Shown here: piece after piece, positions 27,466 through 35,970 of the stretch
Layout: every line of letters begins with the position of its first letter
Numbering within the stretch: position 1 is the stretch's first letter
DNA from: VAZQ01 sp963739175
GTDB lineage: Bacteria; Pseudomonadota; Alphaproteobacteria; Rhizobiales; Xanthobacteraceae
Direction: 5' to 3'
Assembly: GCA_963739175.1 (NCBI GenBank)
Contig: CAVTZH010000004.1
Location: forward strand, 107,401 to 171,400
DNA length: 64,000 nucleotides
Notes under the pieces: model-generated
Databases searched by the model: none
Seen by the model: the letters and a program-made list of their open reading frames with translations, nothing else
What the model was told of the DNA's origin: nothing
Made by a program: the position numbers and the translations under genes

Positions 27466-27840
27466 TCAATGTTTTTCTGGTTTCGCCGCTTGCGGCGGCA
27501 CGGTCTTGAGATACGCAACGATGGCATCGATCTGCGCCGGCTCGAACTGATGCTTGAAGCCCGGCATGTTGGGCGTGCCGTCCGCGATCACCTGGCGCAG
27601 CACGTCTTCGCGGCCTCCGCCGCTGTCACGCGACAGGATCGGGCCGATGGTCGTGGTGGAATGCAGGTTGGTGCGGGTGTGGCAGAGCGCGCAATATTGC
27701 AGCGTGAGCAGCCAGCCTTCGCGTTGCTGGGCATTGAGGCTGGCGCTGCCCGGTGCTGCACCCTGGGCGGACACGGGTTGGCTCGGCACCGCCTGCGTCA
27801 ACGCAAGCAGCGCCGCAGCCAGCATGGCGCGGCTTGTCAT
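27466..27840 (-). CDS. Small periplasmic c-type cytochrome
   Basis: Class I-like cytochrome c of 124 residues. It has a signal peptide (MLAAALLALTQAVPSQPVSA), one heme-binding motif CALCH in LLTLQYCALCHTRTN, and a likely distal ligand Met in GTPNMPGFKHQF, followed by the helix IDAIVAYLKTVPP. ATG 27840 is selected as it sits just ahead of the signal peptide. First gene of a two-gene operon with the heme/beta-propeller protein. Its assembly would need the Ccm system encoded at 59.4-63.5 kb. Confidence 0.87.
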   Translation of the reverse strand: MTSRAMLAAALLALTQAVPSQPVSAQGAAPGSASLNAQQREGWLLTLQYCALCHTRTNLHSTTTIGPILSRDSGGGREDVLRQVIADGTPNMPGFKHQFEPAQIDAIVAYLKTVPPQAAKPEKH

Positions 27841-28072
27841 CTTGGACGACCTCCCGACTTCGTATTTTGCGGGAAGCCTACGCCCGGCCCGATGCGAAAG
27901 GAAGCAGGGTAGGGATAGCCGGCAGCGATTGCATTCCAGCGCAGCGTCAGGCGCATGCGGACACACGACGCGGACTTAGCGAGCGGATTTAGCGATCAGC
28001 GATGGACAGATTTTCACGCGCGCCGGTCGTGATGCCGTCGCGCGCAGATCGGAATTGGCGTCGACTTGCGGC
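27841..28072. other. Intergenic region
   Basis: About 230 bp upstream of the cytochrome c gene, expected to hold its promoter. No distinct promoter boxes or repeats were recognised. Confidence 0.35.
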
Positions 28073-28267
28073 CTAGCTCTGGGCGGCGACCTTCGGCTCG
28101 GTGATCTTCACCGCGCCGAGCCACGAGAGCCACAGCACCATGAAGAACATCAGGAGAAAGGCCGGCAGGCTGGCGATCGGCCACATCCGCTCAATGCCGA
28201 GCCCGATGAAGTAGATGATGGCGTTGCCGATCACCGCCAGCACAATATAGGTCAGCAGCAGCCACAT
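28073..28267 (-). CDS. Small two-helix membrane protein
   Basis: A 64-residue protein with two hydrophobic segments (WLLLTYIVLAVIGNAIIYFIG and PAFLLMFFMVLWLSWLGAV) joined by a short loop (LGIERMWPIAS) and a charged tail. Similar two-helix proteins are frequent in Bradyrhizobium relatives as I recall, with no known function. Confidence 0.7.
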   Translation of the reverse strand: MWLLLTYIVLAVIGNAIIYFIGLGIERMWPIASLPAFLLMFFMVLWLSWLGAVKITEPKVAAQS

Positions 28268-28445
28268 GGTCGTTCGCCCCTCTCGTAGAAGTATTGCCGT
28301 ACTTGTACGGAGGATAGCAGCACCGGGGTGCTGGCGCCATGGCGCCGTCTGTCAATGAATTCCTAGGGCTGCACAAAGGCGGGACGCGCCGAGCCCGGAC
28401 GCGTCTTGGCCCCGACCGATATGTTGATGCGACCAGCCGTGGCCG

Positions 28446-29336
28446 CTATTTCACGCCGAAATTGTAGCTCGCGCGCACAAACGGGCCGTGCTCGATCACG
28501 TTGCTGTTGCCGCCGCCGATGCCGGTGGCTGCCGAGAATCCCATCTGATTGCTGAGCATCCCGTGCCAGGCATCGAGCTTGTAGCCGGCCGCGAGCGTCA
28601 TCAGCGGCGTGACCTGCCAACCGAGGGCGATATGAGCCCCGGCCTGGAAGACGGTCCGGTCTCTTTTGCTGGCGCCTACGAGCGCGCCCGCGGGCACCGT
28701 CGTGACGTTGTCTTCCACGTCGGCAAACAGGATCGAGCCATTGCCGCCCATGATCATGCTTGTGGTCGCACCAAGCTTGAACGAGTGGTCGAACCCGATC
28801 CGCGGACCAACGGCAGTCGTCTCCGCGTCGTTCTGCCTTCCGTTACAGGTGTCGTTCAGATGATGCTTCCATTGTGCATAGCGGACACCAGCATAAAACC
28901 GCGTCTCCGACGTGCCGGTCGAGATGTTGTACCCAATGCTTCCATCGGCAGAGGTGATGCGAGGGTCGGTCATTTGCGTGAAATTGGGGGCGCAACCCGG
29001 GAAGGGCTCGCGAGCGCCGCTCTGGAACCGGGTGTGGTGCATCCCGAACGCGACGTCCCAGGGGCCCGCGAAGCGATAACCGACCAGGAAGGCGCCGCCG
29101 AACCCGTGGCCCGGGCTGGCCCGGGGCGAAGTACCGGGCAGCGTATTCGGAAACTGACCGGCGCTGTCGCCCGGATCGACGACGTACATCCCTTCGATAT
29201 AGCCAAAGAAACCCGTCGTGACGGCGAGCGGTACGGCTGGGACCGCCTTGACCGGGATGTCCGCGGCAGCGGCCGGCTGCATCGCAAGCGCTGTTGCGGT
29301 TGAAATCATCAATGCGGCGATGAGCTTCCCAGTCAC
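28446..29336 (-). CDS. Lpg1974-family outer-membrane beta-barrel protein
   Basis: A 296-residue exported protein: signal peptide (LIAALMISTATALAMQPAAAA), then alternating strands with aromatic girdles (GFFGYIEGMYVVDPGD, GFGGAFLVGYRFAGPWDVAFGMHHTRF, TRFYAGVRYAQWKHHL, AVGPRIGFDHSFKLG). It ends with a terminal strand FVRASYNFGVK, as expected for a barrel inserted by the Bam machinery, although the last residue is Lys rather than an aromatic. It resembles the Legionella major outer-membrane protein-like (Lpg1974) family. Role as porin is inferred. Confidence 0.72.
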   Translation of the reverse strand: MTGKLIAALMISTATALAMQPAAAADIPVKAVPAVPLAVTTGFFGYIEGMYVVDPGDSAGQFPNTLPGTSPRASPGHGFGGAFLVGYRFAGPWDVAFGMHHTRFQSGAREPFPGCAPNFTQMTDPRITSADGSIGYNISTGTSETRFYAGVRYAQWKHHLNDTCNGRQNDAETTAVGPRIGFDHSFKLGATTSMIMGGNGSILFADVEDNVTTVPAGALVGASKRDRTVFQAGAHIALGWQVTPLMTLAAGYKLDAWHGMLSNQMGFSAATGIGGGNSNVIEHGPFVRASYNFGVK

Positions 29337-29525
29337 TATTGCCCCCCATTTCCACGTCGTTGTGGGGCAATTGTGCGGGAATCACTACGGTGGCACCAGT
29401 GCGCAAAAGCCACAGTAGAAAACATTCTGGGGGGCAGGAGCTTAGCCCTGCCGTTGGGCCTTCGGGCTGCCGGGGGCGGTGCGGCGTGGATTGTGCTGCG
29501 CCGCCGACGGGCCGCGGCCACTCAT

Positions 29526-29651
29526 CTAGGTCACGGATTGCACCATCCGTGCGATGTAGTGCGGCAATTGCGAGCTGTAGTAGCCGCGGAATTTGAACTG
29601 GTCGACGATGACCAGGGTGGCGAGCACCAGGATGACCATCAAGAGGCGCAT
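29526..29651 (-). CDS. 41-residue single-span membrane protein
   Basis: A short gene reading MRLLMVILVLATLVIVDQFK, then FRGYYSSQLPHYIARMVQSVT, then stop. It has one transmembrane helix at the amino end and a basic-aromatic tail. A ribosome-binding site (GAGGAAG) lies 6 nt before the ATG. The pattern resembles tiny envelope proteins (helix, then QFxFxGYY) that I recall from the same bacterial group. It lies just downstream of the flagellin gene in the same direction. Confidence 0.5.
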   Translation of the reverse strand: MRLLMVILVLATLVIVDQFKFRGYYSSQLPHYIARMVQSVT

Positions 29652-29695
29652 GAACAGCTTCCTCAGGCGGATTCAGGCGCTGCGTGGGAGCGGGA

Positions 29696-30841
29696 CTAGC
29701 CTCCGCTTGTGCCGAAAAGCCGCAGCGCGGTCTTGTCGGCCTCGGCGGCCAGCGAGAGCGACGTTGCGGCGAGGTCACGGCGCGTCTGCAGCGCGAGCAA
29801 CATGGCGACTTCCGCGTTGGTGTCGGCGGCGACCAGGCTCTCGGCGCCGGCCGTCATCAGGCTGGACATGCCCTTGGTGAAATCCTCGCGCACCGAAACC
29901 GCCGAAAGCTGCGCGTTGAAGGTCGACGACATCTGCCGGACCGACGTGGATGCGACGTCGAGATCGGCGATGACGGCCTCGAGATCGCCGTCGAACTGGA
30001 AGTTGCCGCCGCTGCCGCTGACAGGGCCGATGCCGAGGTTCGACGCGCTGACCAGTGAACCGGCCACCGTCACGGCCGCGCTGCCGTTCTCGTTCAGCGC
30101 GATCGACAGCGTGTTGCCGGCGAGCAAGTTCTGGCCGTTGAGGCCGGCGTCGGCCGCGAGCTGGTCGATCTGGGTGCGAACCTGGTCGAATTGCTGGGCC
30201 AGCGCGTGCCGCAGGCTGTTGCTGGTGCTGGTCGTGGTGCCCGCCGCAAGGCCCAGCGCGCCCAACTCGCCCACGGAAGCCGAGCCGCCGATGGTGACGT
30301 TGTTGACGCCGGTGGCCTTGAGCTGAATGCGACCATCGGAGGTGAGGCTGGCCTCGACGTTGAGATTGGCGGTGTTGTTCACCGCGTCGATGAAGTCTTG
30401 CACGTCCTGGCCGGGGGTGTGCGAGTAGGTCGCGGTGGTGGTGCCGTCGCTCACCGTGATGGTGTCGCCGTTGTCCATTGTGACCGCGGTCGCGCCGGTC
30501 AGTCCGGTGACATTGCCGGTGACTTCGGCGAGCGTGCTGGGGGACGTGAGCGCCTGGTTGGCGAGGCTGCGCATGTTCTTGATCAGCGACTCGATGGCCT
30601 CGATGCCGGCACTGCCCGCCTCGATCACTTTCTTGCCGGTGCTGATGCCGTCGAGCACGGTGTTGAGCGCGGCGGCGCGGGCGTTGAGCGCCGACGCGGT
30701 GAAATAAGCGGCCGGATCGTCGGCCGGGGAGTTGACGCGCTTGCCGGTCGCAAGCCGATGCTGCACGCGTCCGATGTCGCTGGAGATCCGTTGCAGCGCG
30801 ATCAGGTTCGTGCGCACGGCGGCCGTGAGGCCGTCAGCCAT
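29696..30841 (-). CDS. Flagellin
   Basis: Structural subunit of the flagellar filament, 381 residues. The conserved amino-terminal D0/D1 region (TAAVRTNLIALQRISSDIGRVQHRLATGKRVNSPADDPAAYF) and carboxy-terminal D1/D0 region (AEVAMLLALQTRRDLAATSLSLAAEADKTALRLF) flank a variable central domain rich in Thr, Asn and Gly. GGAGG 8 nt upstream supports the ATG at 30841. No other flagellar gene is in the window, so this is an orphan copy. Codon use matches the neighbours. Confidence 0.9.
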   Translation of the reverse strand: MADGLTAAVRTNLIALQRISSDIGRVQHRLATGKRVNSPADDPAAYFTASALNARAAALNTVLDGISTGKKVIEAGSAGIEAIESLIKNMRSLANQALTSPSTLAEVTGNVTGLTGATAVTMDNGDTITVSDGTTTATYSHTPGQDVQDFIDAVNNTANLNVEASLTSDGRIQLKATGVNNVTIGGSASVGELGALGLAAGTTTSTSNSLRHALAQQFDQVRTQIDQLAADAGLNGQNLLAGNTLSIALNENGSAAVTVAGSLVSASNLGIGPVSGSGGNFQFDGDLEAVIADLDVASTSVRQMSSTFNAQLSAVSVREDFTKGMSSLMTAGAESLVAADTNAEVAMLLALQTRRDLAATSLSLAAEADKTALRLFGTSGG

Positions 30842-31010
30842 GGTTCGTTGCCTCCGAAGCCAATTCCTCGGATAGCCGCACTACGCGGAAAGCTTCGATT
30901 TTTCGCTGCGGAATTGGCTCGAATTCGAGATTCAATTGGCTTTAATTCTATCGATCGGCGGCAATGCGCGGATCTGCAACGACTTGCGGGCGTAGACGGA
31001 ATAGCAACGC

Positions 31011-31033
31011 TGCCCGCGCGATCGGCGCGGGCA
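31011..31033. terminator. GC-rich hairpin downstream of a minus-strand gene
   Basis: Arms tgcccgcgc (31011-31019) and gcgcgggca (31025-31033). It lies 57 nt beyond the stop of the gene at 31090-31443 and also before the flagellin promoter. No T-run follows on either strand, so termination is uncertain. Confidence 0.4.
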
Positions 31034-31089
31034 GCGGGCAGCAGGACGGAAAGACGCTTGTGCAGGGCGTCCGTGTCAGTCCAGCAAGA

Positions 31090-31443
31090 TCAATCGAGCA
31101 CGCCGTACTCGCAGCCCGCTGCGCCGTAGCTGTAGCGCGGCATGCCGTGGCGGTCCTGGCGGATCACCGGCTGACAGCGCTCGACCCAGCGGCGGTCGCG
31201 CGCTTCCGCTGCTTCGCGCGCTGCTTCGCGTTCCTCCGGAGTTTGCGGTCCAGCGACCGAAATCACGTACGGATTGAAGGGACCCCTGCGACGCGTGTGG
31301 ACGCAGGACACCATGTTACGGGCGCCGTAGCAGTTGGAGGTGTAAACGCGGTCCGGCGGCGCGGACCGCGCCGGCGCGCTCATCATACTTAACGCCAGCA
31401 GCGCAAGCGCAGCGAGCCAGGCGGTCGGTGAAAATCGACGCAT
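31090..31443 (-). CDS. Secreted hypothetical protein
   Basis: A 117-residue exported protein. The signal peptide (TAWLAALALLALSMMSAPARS) is followed by a short mature domain with four cysteines (SNCYGARNMVSCVHTRR, ERCQPVIRQ, AAGCEYGVLD) and an arginine/alanine-rich helix (TPEEREAAREAAEARDRRW). The ATG at 31443 directly precedes the basic start MRRFSP. Probably periplasmic; function unknown. Confidence 0.65.
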   Translation of the reverse strand: MRRFSPTAWLAALALLALSMMSAPARSAPPDRVYTSNCYGARNMVSCVHTRRRGPFNPYVISVAGPQTPEEREAAREAAEARDRRWVERCQPVIRQDRHGMPRYSYGAAGCEYGVLD

Positions 31444-31633
31444 CGGTTTCCTCAACAGTTCCAAAACGGCGCGCGTTCATCGTCGGCGGCGCGCATGCGA
31501 GGACCGTTGCAAGGTCGAGACCAGCCGATGCTGTGCCGCGTCGGCACGCAGCTGTGCCGAACATGGATGAAGTCGTTAATGCACGACCGGAAGCGTCTCG
31601 CAGAGCGCCAGCGCGCAGGAGGCGCGTTAGGGT

Positions 31634-32386
31634 TTACGGCGCGAGCGGCGAACCCATCCGCTTCGCCTGTTCGACGATCCACGACTGGTAGCGCGTCAGC
31701 GGCGTCACGCCGGTGAGCCCGCCGCAACCGTCCGAGTTCTTCGGACCGGTCGACCAGCTCACGACGCCGATCACCGCCAGCGCGCCGCCGGCATTGGCGA
31801 ACACCGGGGCGCCGGAATCACCGACGCAGGCGCCGAGCCCGGCGCGCTCGTTCCGGGTCGCCGGATCGACCAGGCGGATTTGCAGCGAGCCGGGCTGACC
31901 GGTCGCGACCAGTGTCGCGGTTCGCACCGTGCCGCCGCTCTTGCCATCGCCCGGCGTCGCGAGGCCGTAGCCCGCGACCAGGAAGGGATCACCGGGCGCG
32001 ACCTTGAGGTCGGCGGGACCGAGCGGCACCGGCGCGCTCGAGACCGTTTGCGCAAATTTCAAGAGTGCGACGTCGGCGGTGGTGCGGTGGCGTCGCACCG
32101 CTTCGGCGTCGAATTGCGGATGCCGTGCGATGCTCGCAATCGATTTCAGCGACGGCTGGCCGCTCGCCTCGAACACGACGAGCTTGTAGTCGGTGCCGGA
32201 CTGGACGCAATGCGCGGCGGTGAGCACGAGGTCGCGCGCAATGGCCGCGCCGCTGCAAAAGCCGCGCTGGCCCGCCAGCATCACCACCGCATGCGCGAAT
32301 TTCGGCGCGGTCTGCGCCCCGCCGACCATCGCGGCGGCGGGACCACACAAGGACAGGACGATGAGGGAAATAACCGCGCGCGCCAT
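31634..32386 (-). CDS. Secreted trypsin-like serine protease (S1 family)
   Basis: Chymotrypsin-fold protease of 250 residues with signal peptide (VISLIVLSLCGPAAA) and mature start MVGGAQTAP (similar to the IVGG activation end). The full triad is present: His in LTAAHCVQ, Asp in TTADVALLKF and Ser in GACVGDSGAPVF. Cysteine pairs typical of the family are visible (CSGAA...AAHC; GACVGDSG...DGCGG). The protein is likely exported to the periplasm or outside. The native substrate is unknown. It is divergent from the hydrolase at 32534. Confidence 0.87.
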   Translation of the reverse strand: MARAVISLIVLSLCGPAAAMVGGAQTAPKFAHAVVMLAGQRGFCSGAAIARDLVLTAAHCVQSGTDYKLVVFEASGQPSLKSIASIARHPQFDAEAVRRHRTTADVALLKFAQTVSSAPVPLGPADLKVAPGDPFLVAGYGLATPGDGKSGGTVRTATLVATGQPGSLQIRLVDPATRNERAGLGACVGDSGAPVFANAGGALAVIGVVSWSTGPKNSDGCGGLTGVTPLTRYQSWIVEQAKRMGSPLAP

Positions 32387-32533
32387 CGCGGCGTGATCAG
32401 CCCATTTTGGCGGAGCCTGTCAATATCGATCCGCGCGGGGACCACGGACGAAAGGTCTGGTTCGTTAGTATCGCTGCGTCCGTGCCCGTGATGAGGTACC
32501 GTCAGGCTTGATCTTGGTCGCGGAGACAAGACC

Positions 32534-33376
32534 ATGCTGACAAGGATGATCGCCGTTGCACTGGTGCTGTTCCTGGCGTTCAAGGTGGCGCCGTCACCGC
32601 GGGCCGAAATCATCATGCGCCCGCCACCGCCGGTCGAGGTCGAGGTGCGGCCGGGCGTGACGGTCAAATATCTCGCCTTGAGTCCGAAGATGAGGCCGCA
32701 CAACGCGGTCATCCTGTTCGCCGGTGGCAATGGGTTGCTCGATCTGCAAGCCAACGGCTCGATCGGCACCAATCTCTCCGGCAATTTCCTGGTGCGCTCA
32801 CGCGAGAGATTCGTTCAACGGGATTTGTTCGTTGCCGTCGTCGACACGCCGAACCAGGTCGCGATCGACGGCAATGTGCGGCTCTCGGCCCAATATGCGG
32901 AAGACATGTCCCGTGTGATCGCGGATGTCCGCACCCGGGCCGGGGGGCGGGTTTGGCTCGTGGGCACGAGTTCGGGCACGATTTCGGCGGCGAGCATCGC
33001 CGCCCGCCTGCCGCGGCTGGCGCCGCCGACCACCGACAATCTGCGCCGGCCGGACGGCATCGTGGTCACAGCGACGCAGACGACCCTGGTCAAGGGATTG
33101 TGCGGCCGGACGGTCTTCAACGCGCAACTTGCGGCCGTGAACGTGCCGGCGTTCCTCGCGCATCACGTGAACGACGGCTGCAAGTGCAGCCCGATGACTT
33201 CTGCCGGCAAGGTACTCGCCGCGCTCACCGGCGCGCCCGCCAAGGACAGCAGGAAATTCTCCGGTGGCCTGCCGCCCAAGTCGAAGGACCCGTGCATGGC
33301 GTTCACGCCGCACGGCTTCTTCGGCATCGAAGACAAGGTCGTCGAAGCGATCGCCGACTTTATCCGGAAGCACTGA
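32534..33376 (+). CDS. Exported alpha/beta-hydrolase-like protein
   Basis: A 280-residue protein with a signal peptide (MIAVALVLFLAFKVAPSPRA) and an alpha/beta-hydrolase core: oxyanion region VILFAGGNG, nucleophile elbow WLVGTSSGTISAASIA and a late histidine in PHGFFGIED. Five cysteines (GLCGRTV, DGCKCSPM, DPCMAF) may form disulfides. Reaction and substrate are not predictable. Confidence 0.72.
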   Translation: MLTRMIAVALVLFLAFKVAPSPRAEIIMRPPPPVEVEVRPGVTVKYLALSPKMRPHNAVILFAGGNGLLDLQANGSIGTNLSGNFLVRSRERFVQRDLFVAVVDTPNQVAIDGNVRLSAQYAEDMSRVIADVRTRAGGRVWLVGTSSGTISAASIAARLPRLAPPTTDNLRRPDGIVVTATQTTLVKGLCGRTVFNAQLAAVNVPAFLAHHVNDGCKCSPMTSAGKVLAALTGAPAKDSRKFSGGLPPKSKDPCMAFTPHGFFGIEDKVVEAIADFIRKH

Positions 33377-33389
33377 GCGGCGGCGGCAA

Positions 33390-33623
33390 CTACGCCCGGT
33401 CGCGCAGCTCCTTCACGCCTTCATGCTCGGCGCAGTGGACGCAGCAGAAGATCGCGTCGTCCTTCTCGACGCCATGTCCGACCACGCGGCAGCCGCAATG
33501 GTCGCAGACCGGCGCAAGCGCGTGGATCGCGCATTCAAAGCTGTCGAAGGTGTGCATGCTTCCGTTCATCTTCACCTGGAACGCCTTGTCGTAGTCGTTG
33601 CCGCAGGTTTCGCATTGGGCCAT
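33390..33623 (-). CDS. Small cysteine-rich zinc-ribbon / metallothionein-like protein
   Basis: A 77-residue protein with ten cysteines in three clusters: AQCETCGNDYDKAF, then FECAIHALAPVCDHCGCRVVGHG, then IFCCVHCAEHEG, plus several histidines. The pattern suggests binding of two or more metal ions. It resembles proteins annotated as prokaryotic metallothionein or zinc-ribbon hypotheticals. It is convergent with the hydrolase gene, 13 nt away, so it is probably transcribed alone. Confidence 0.75.
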   Translation of the reverse strand: MAQCETCGNDYDKAFQVKMNGSMHTFDSFECAIHALAPVCDHCGCRVVGHGVEKDDAIFCCVHCAEHEGVKELRDRA

Positions 33624-33709
33624 GGCTTACCTCATTGGGCTGTTGCCAAAGGTCAACCCGCCGCTAGCAGGCCAGTTCCGCCTGCCGGACGGAACCGCGG
33701 GAGGCGGGG

Positions 33710-34855
33710 CTACGTCTTCGGCTTCGCAAAGATGATGCAGCCTTCCATCGCGAGGTCGGTCAGCATCTGCGGCGAGAACGCCTCGCGGTCGTAGCGATCG
33801 AAAATCTCCGCCGCCCAGGCCGGCAGATCGGTGGCGGCGAGGCCGCCGTAGGCTTGCATCATATAGATGAACTGTCGCTGGAATTGGCCTTGGTTGTCGT
33901 GGATCGGGTAGACCGTCAGGTTGGCGCCGGCTTGGCGCGCGAGCTCGTCGACAACGACGCGCGGAAACATCCATTTGTCGTTGCGCGCTTGCCAGCCGGG
34001 CAGGGCGTCGCGGAAAATCTGTGGCGCGAGCCCGATTGCGACCCGGCGCGCGAGATCGACCGCGGGACTGTTGTCGTTGCGGCGGCCGGCCTCGCGCACG
34101 ATCTCCTGACAGATCAGCCGCAGAATCGCATAACCGCCCTCGAACGGCTCGAAGAAGATCGCGGCGCCGCCGGGCCGCAGGATGCGCATCGCCTGCTCGA
34201 CAAAGGGCGCCGGCTCGACGAGATGATGCAGGATCGCAGAACCGACGACGAGGTCGGCGGACCCTGGCCGCACATAGTCCTTCTGCGCATCCATCGCGAC
34301 CGCGATGCAGCGCTCGGTCAGTCCGCGCGCCGTCAAGAGCCGGTTGAGGATCGCCAGCAGGTTGGGGCTGATATCGGTCGCGACCACCCGTGCGCGCGGG
34401 AACAGATCGAGCAGCGGCAGCGTGCTGTTGCCGAAGCCGCAGCCGAATTCGACGATTGCGTCGGCGTCCGCGATGCCGGCGCGTTGCGTCGCTTGCGCGA
34501 GGAGGGAACGCCAGTATTCGAAGCTCTGGTATTTGCGGTAGTACGCTTCCGCGTCATCCAGGAAGACATGGTCGACGCCCTCGCGCGCTGCCCCCACTTC
34601 GCCGCTGGGCGTGAGCACGCCGGCAAATTCCGCGCGCTCGATGGCGAGGTCGACCAGCGGCTGCTGCATGAGCGGGTGGTGCGTCCGAGCGAGCTGTGTC
34701 CCGCGCTTGCGCAGGCGTCGCCGGAGCAGGGTCTGATGGACGGAGTAACGGGCCGATGAAACCAGGCCCCGCAGTGTCAGCACCAAGCGTCTCCGTCCAA
34801 TCCTTTGCCGGAAAGATAGCCTTGCCGCGCCATCGAAGCCAGCCGAGGTGGTCAC
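33710..34855 (-). CDS. Class I SAM-dependent methyltransferase
   Basis: A 381-residue protein. A basic amino-terminal region (about 80 residues) precedes a Rossmann-fold methyltransferase domain with motif I IVEFGCGFGNSTLPLLDL, acidic loop VVATDISPNLLAILN, motif II region VRPGSADLVVGSAILHHL and PFVEQAMRILRPGGAAIFFEP. The carboxy-terminal 130 residues are unique. It resembles enzymes methylating small molecules or lipids; the acceptor is unknown. Confidence 0.82.
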   Translation of the reverse strand: MTTSAGFDGAARLSFRQRIGRRRLVLTLRGLVSSARYSVHQTLLRRRLRKRGTQLARTHHPLMQQPLVDLAIERAEFAGVLTPSGEVGAAREGVDHVFLDDAEAYYRKYQSFEYWRSLLAQATQRAGIADADAIVEFGCGFGNSTLPLLDLFPRARVVATDISPNLLAILNRLLTARGLTERCIAVAMDAQKDYVRPGSADLVVGSAILHHLVEPAPFVEQAMRILRPGGAAIFFEPFEGGYAILRLICQEIVREAGRRNDNSPAVDLARRVAIGLAPQIFRDALPGWQARNDKWMFPRVVVDELARQAGANLTVYPIHDNQGQFQRQFIYMMQAYGGLAATDLPAWAAEIFDRYDREAFSPQMLTDLAMEGCIIFAKPKT

Positions 34856-34951
34856 GAGCCCCGGCCGGCTTGCAGTCTGGTACCTCTTGCCGCAACCCTC
34901 AATTGTGAACCGTTCATGAGCGGTTCAGCCCCGCCGAGTACCATTCCAGCC

Positions 34952-35272
34952 ATGGTGGTTCTGAAGCTTGCGCCGGTCGCCCTCGTGCTCACGCTGCTCG
35001 CCCCGCTGTCGGTCGTTCCGGCCGACGCGGAGCCGCGTCTGCGCTGCCTCACGCGCGACCAGCAGCGCACGGCACTTACCGAGCGTCGCGCCGTCCCGCT
35101 GGCCGCGGCCCAGAAAGCGGCCCGCGCCCGGGTGCCCGGCGAGATCGTGCGCGCACGGCTCTGCCAGGAGCCAGACCGGCTGATCTACCTGCTGACAGTG
35201 CTTCCCCGTGATGGCAAAGTACGCCGCATAACAGTCGACGCGAAGAGCGGCGCCGTGGTGAACGTGCGCTAG
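34952..35272 (+). CDS. Small exported PepSY-like protein
   Basis: A protein of about 106 residues with signal peptide (LAPVALVLTLLAPLSVVPADA) and a PepSY-like fold (VPLAAAQKAARARVPGEIV, LIYLLTVLPRDGKVRRITVDAKSGAVV). No strong ribosome-binding site decides between ATG 34916 and ATG 34952; the latter directly precedes the signal peptide. It lies 29 nt upstream of a response regulator and kinase, a common arrangement in alphaproteobacteria in which a periplasmic PepSY protein modulates the sensor. Confidence 0.7.
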   Translation: MVVLKLAPVALVLTLLAPLSVVPADAEPRLRCLTRDQQRTALTERRAVPLAAAQKAARARVPGEIVRARLCQEPDRLIYLLTVLPRDGKVRRITVDAKSGAVVNVR

Positions 35273-35301
35273 CCCAAGCGTCCGTTTAGCGGAGAAAGCC
35301 C

Positions 35302-35970
35302 GTGCGGCTCCTCGTCATCGAGGACGATCCCGATCTCAACCGGCAGCTGGCGACGGCCTTGACCGACGCCGGCTATGTCGTCGACCGCGCCTTCGACGGC
35401 GAGGAGGGGCATTTTCTCGGCGAAAGCGAGCCCTACGACGCGGTGATCCTCGATATCGGCCTGCCCAAGATGGACGGCATCTCGGTGCTGGAGGCCTGGC
35501 GGCGCGCCGGCCGCGCCATGCCGGTGCTGATCCTCACCGCCCGCGATCGCTGGAGCGACAAGGTGCAGGGCTTTGACGCCGGCGCCGACGACTATGTCGC
35601 CAAGCCCTTTCATCTCGAGGAGGTGCTGGCGCGCATCCGCGCGCTGCTGCGCCGCTCCGCCGGCCACGCCAAGAGCGAGCTCAATTGCGGGCCGGTGCGG
35701 CTCGATACCCGGACCGGCCGCGTGACCGTCGAAGGCAATCCGGTCAAGCTCACCTCGCATGAGTACCGGCTGTTGTCCTACCTGATGCATCACACCGGCC
35801 GGGTGGTATCGCGCACCGAGCTGGTCGAGCATCTCTACGACCAGGACTTCGACCGCGACTCCAACACCATCGAAGTGTTCGTCGGCCGCATCCGCAAGAA
35901 GCTCGGAATCGACGTGATCCAGACCGTACGCGGCCTCGGCTACCTGCTTTCACCGCCCGATGCGCGCTAA
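35302..35970 (+). CDS. OmpR-family response regulator
   Basis: DNA-binding response regulator of 222 residues. The receiver has the acidic pair EDDPDL, phosphoacceptor Asp in AVILDIGLPKMDG, Thr in VLILTARD and Lys in YVAKPFHLEEV. The winged-helix domain contains LTSHEYRLLSYLMHHTGRVVSRTELVEHLYD and NTIEVFVGRIRKKLG. It overlaps the kinase gene by 11 nt. Close to the FeuP/PhoP-type regulators of rhizobia. Targets unknown; the upstream PepSY gene is a likely member of the regulon. Confidence 0.9.
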   Translation: MRLLVIEDDPDLNRQLATALTDAGYVVDRAFDGEEGHFLGESEPYDAVILDIGLPKMDGISVLEAWRRAGRAMPVLILTARDRWSDKVQGFDAGADDYVAKPFHLEEVLARIRALLRRSAGHAKSELNCGPVRLDTRTGRVTVEGNPVKLTSHEYRLLSYLMHHTGRVVSRTELVEHLYDQDFDRDSNTIEVFVGRIRKKLGIDVIQTVRGLGYLLSPPDAR

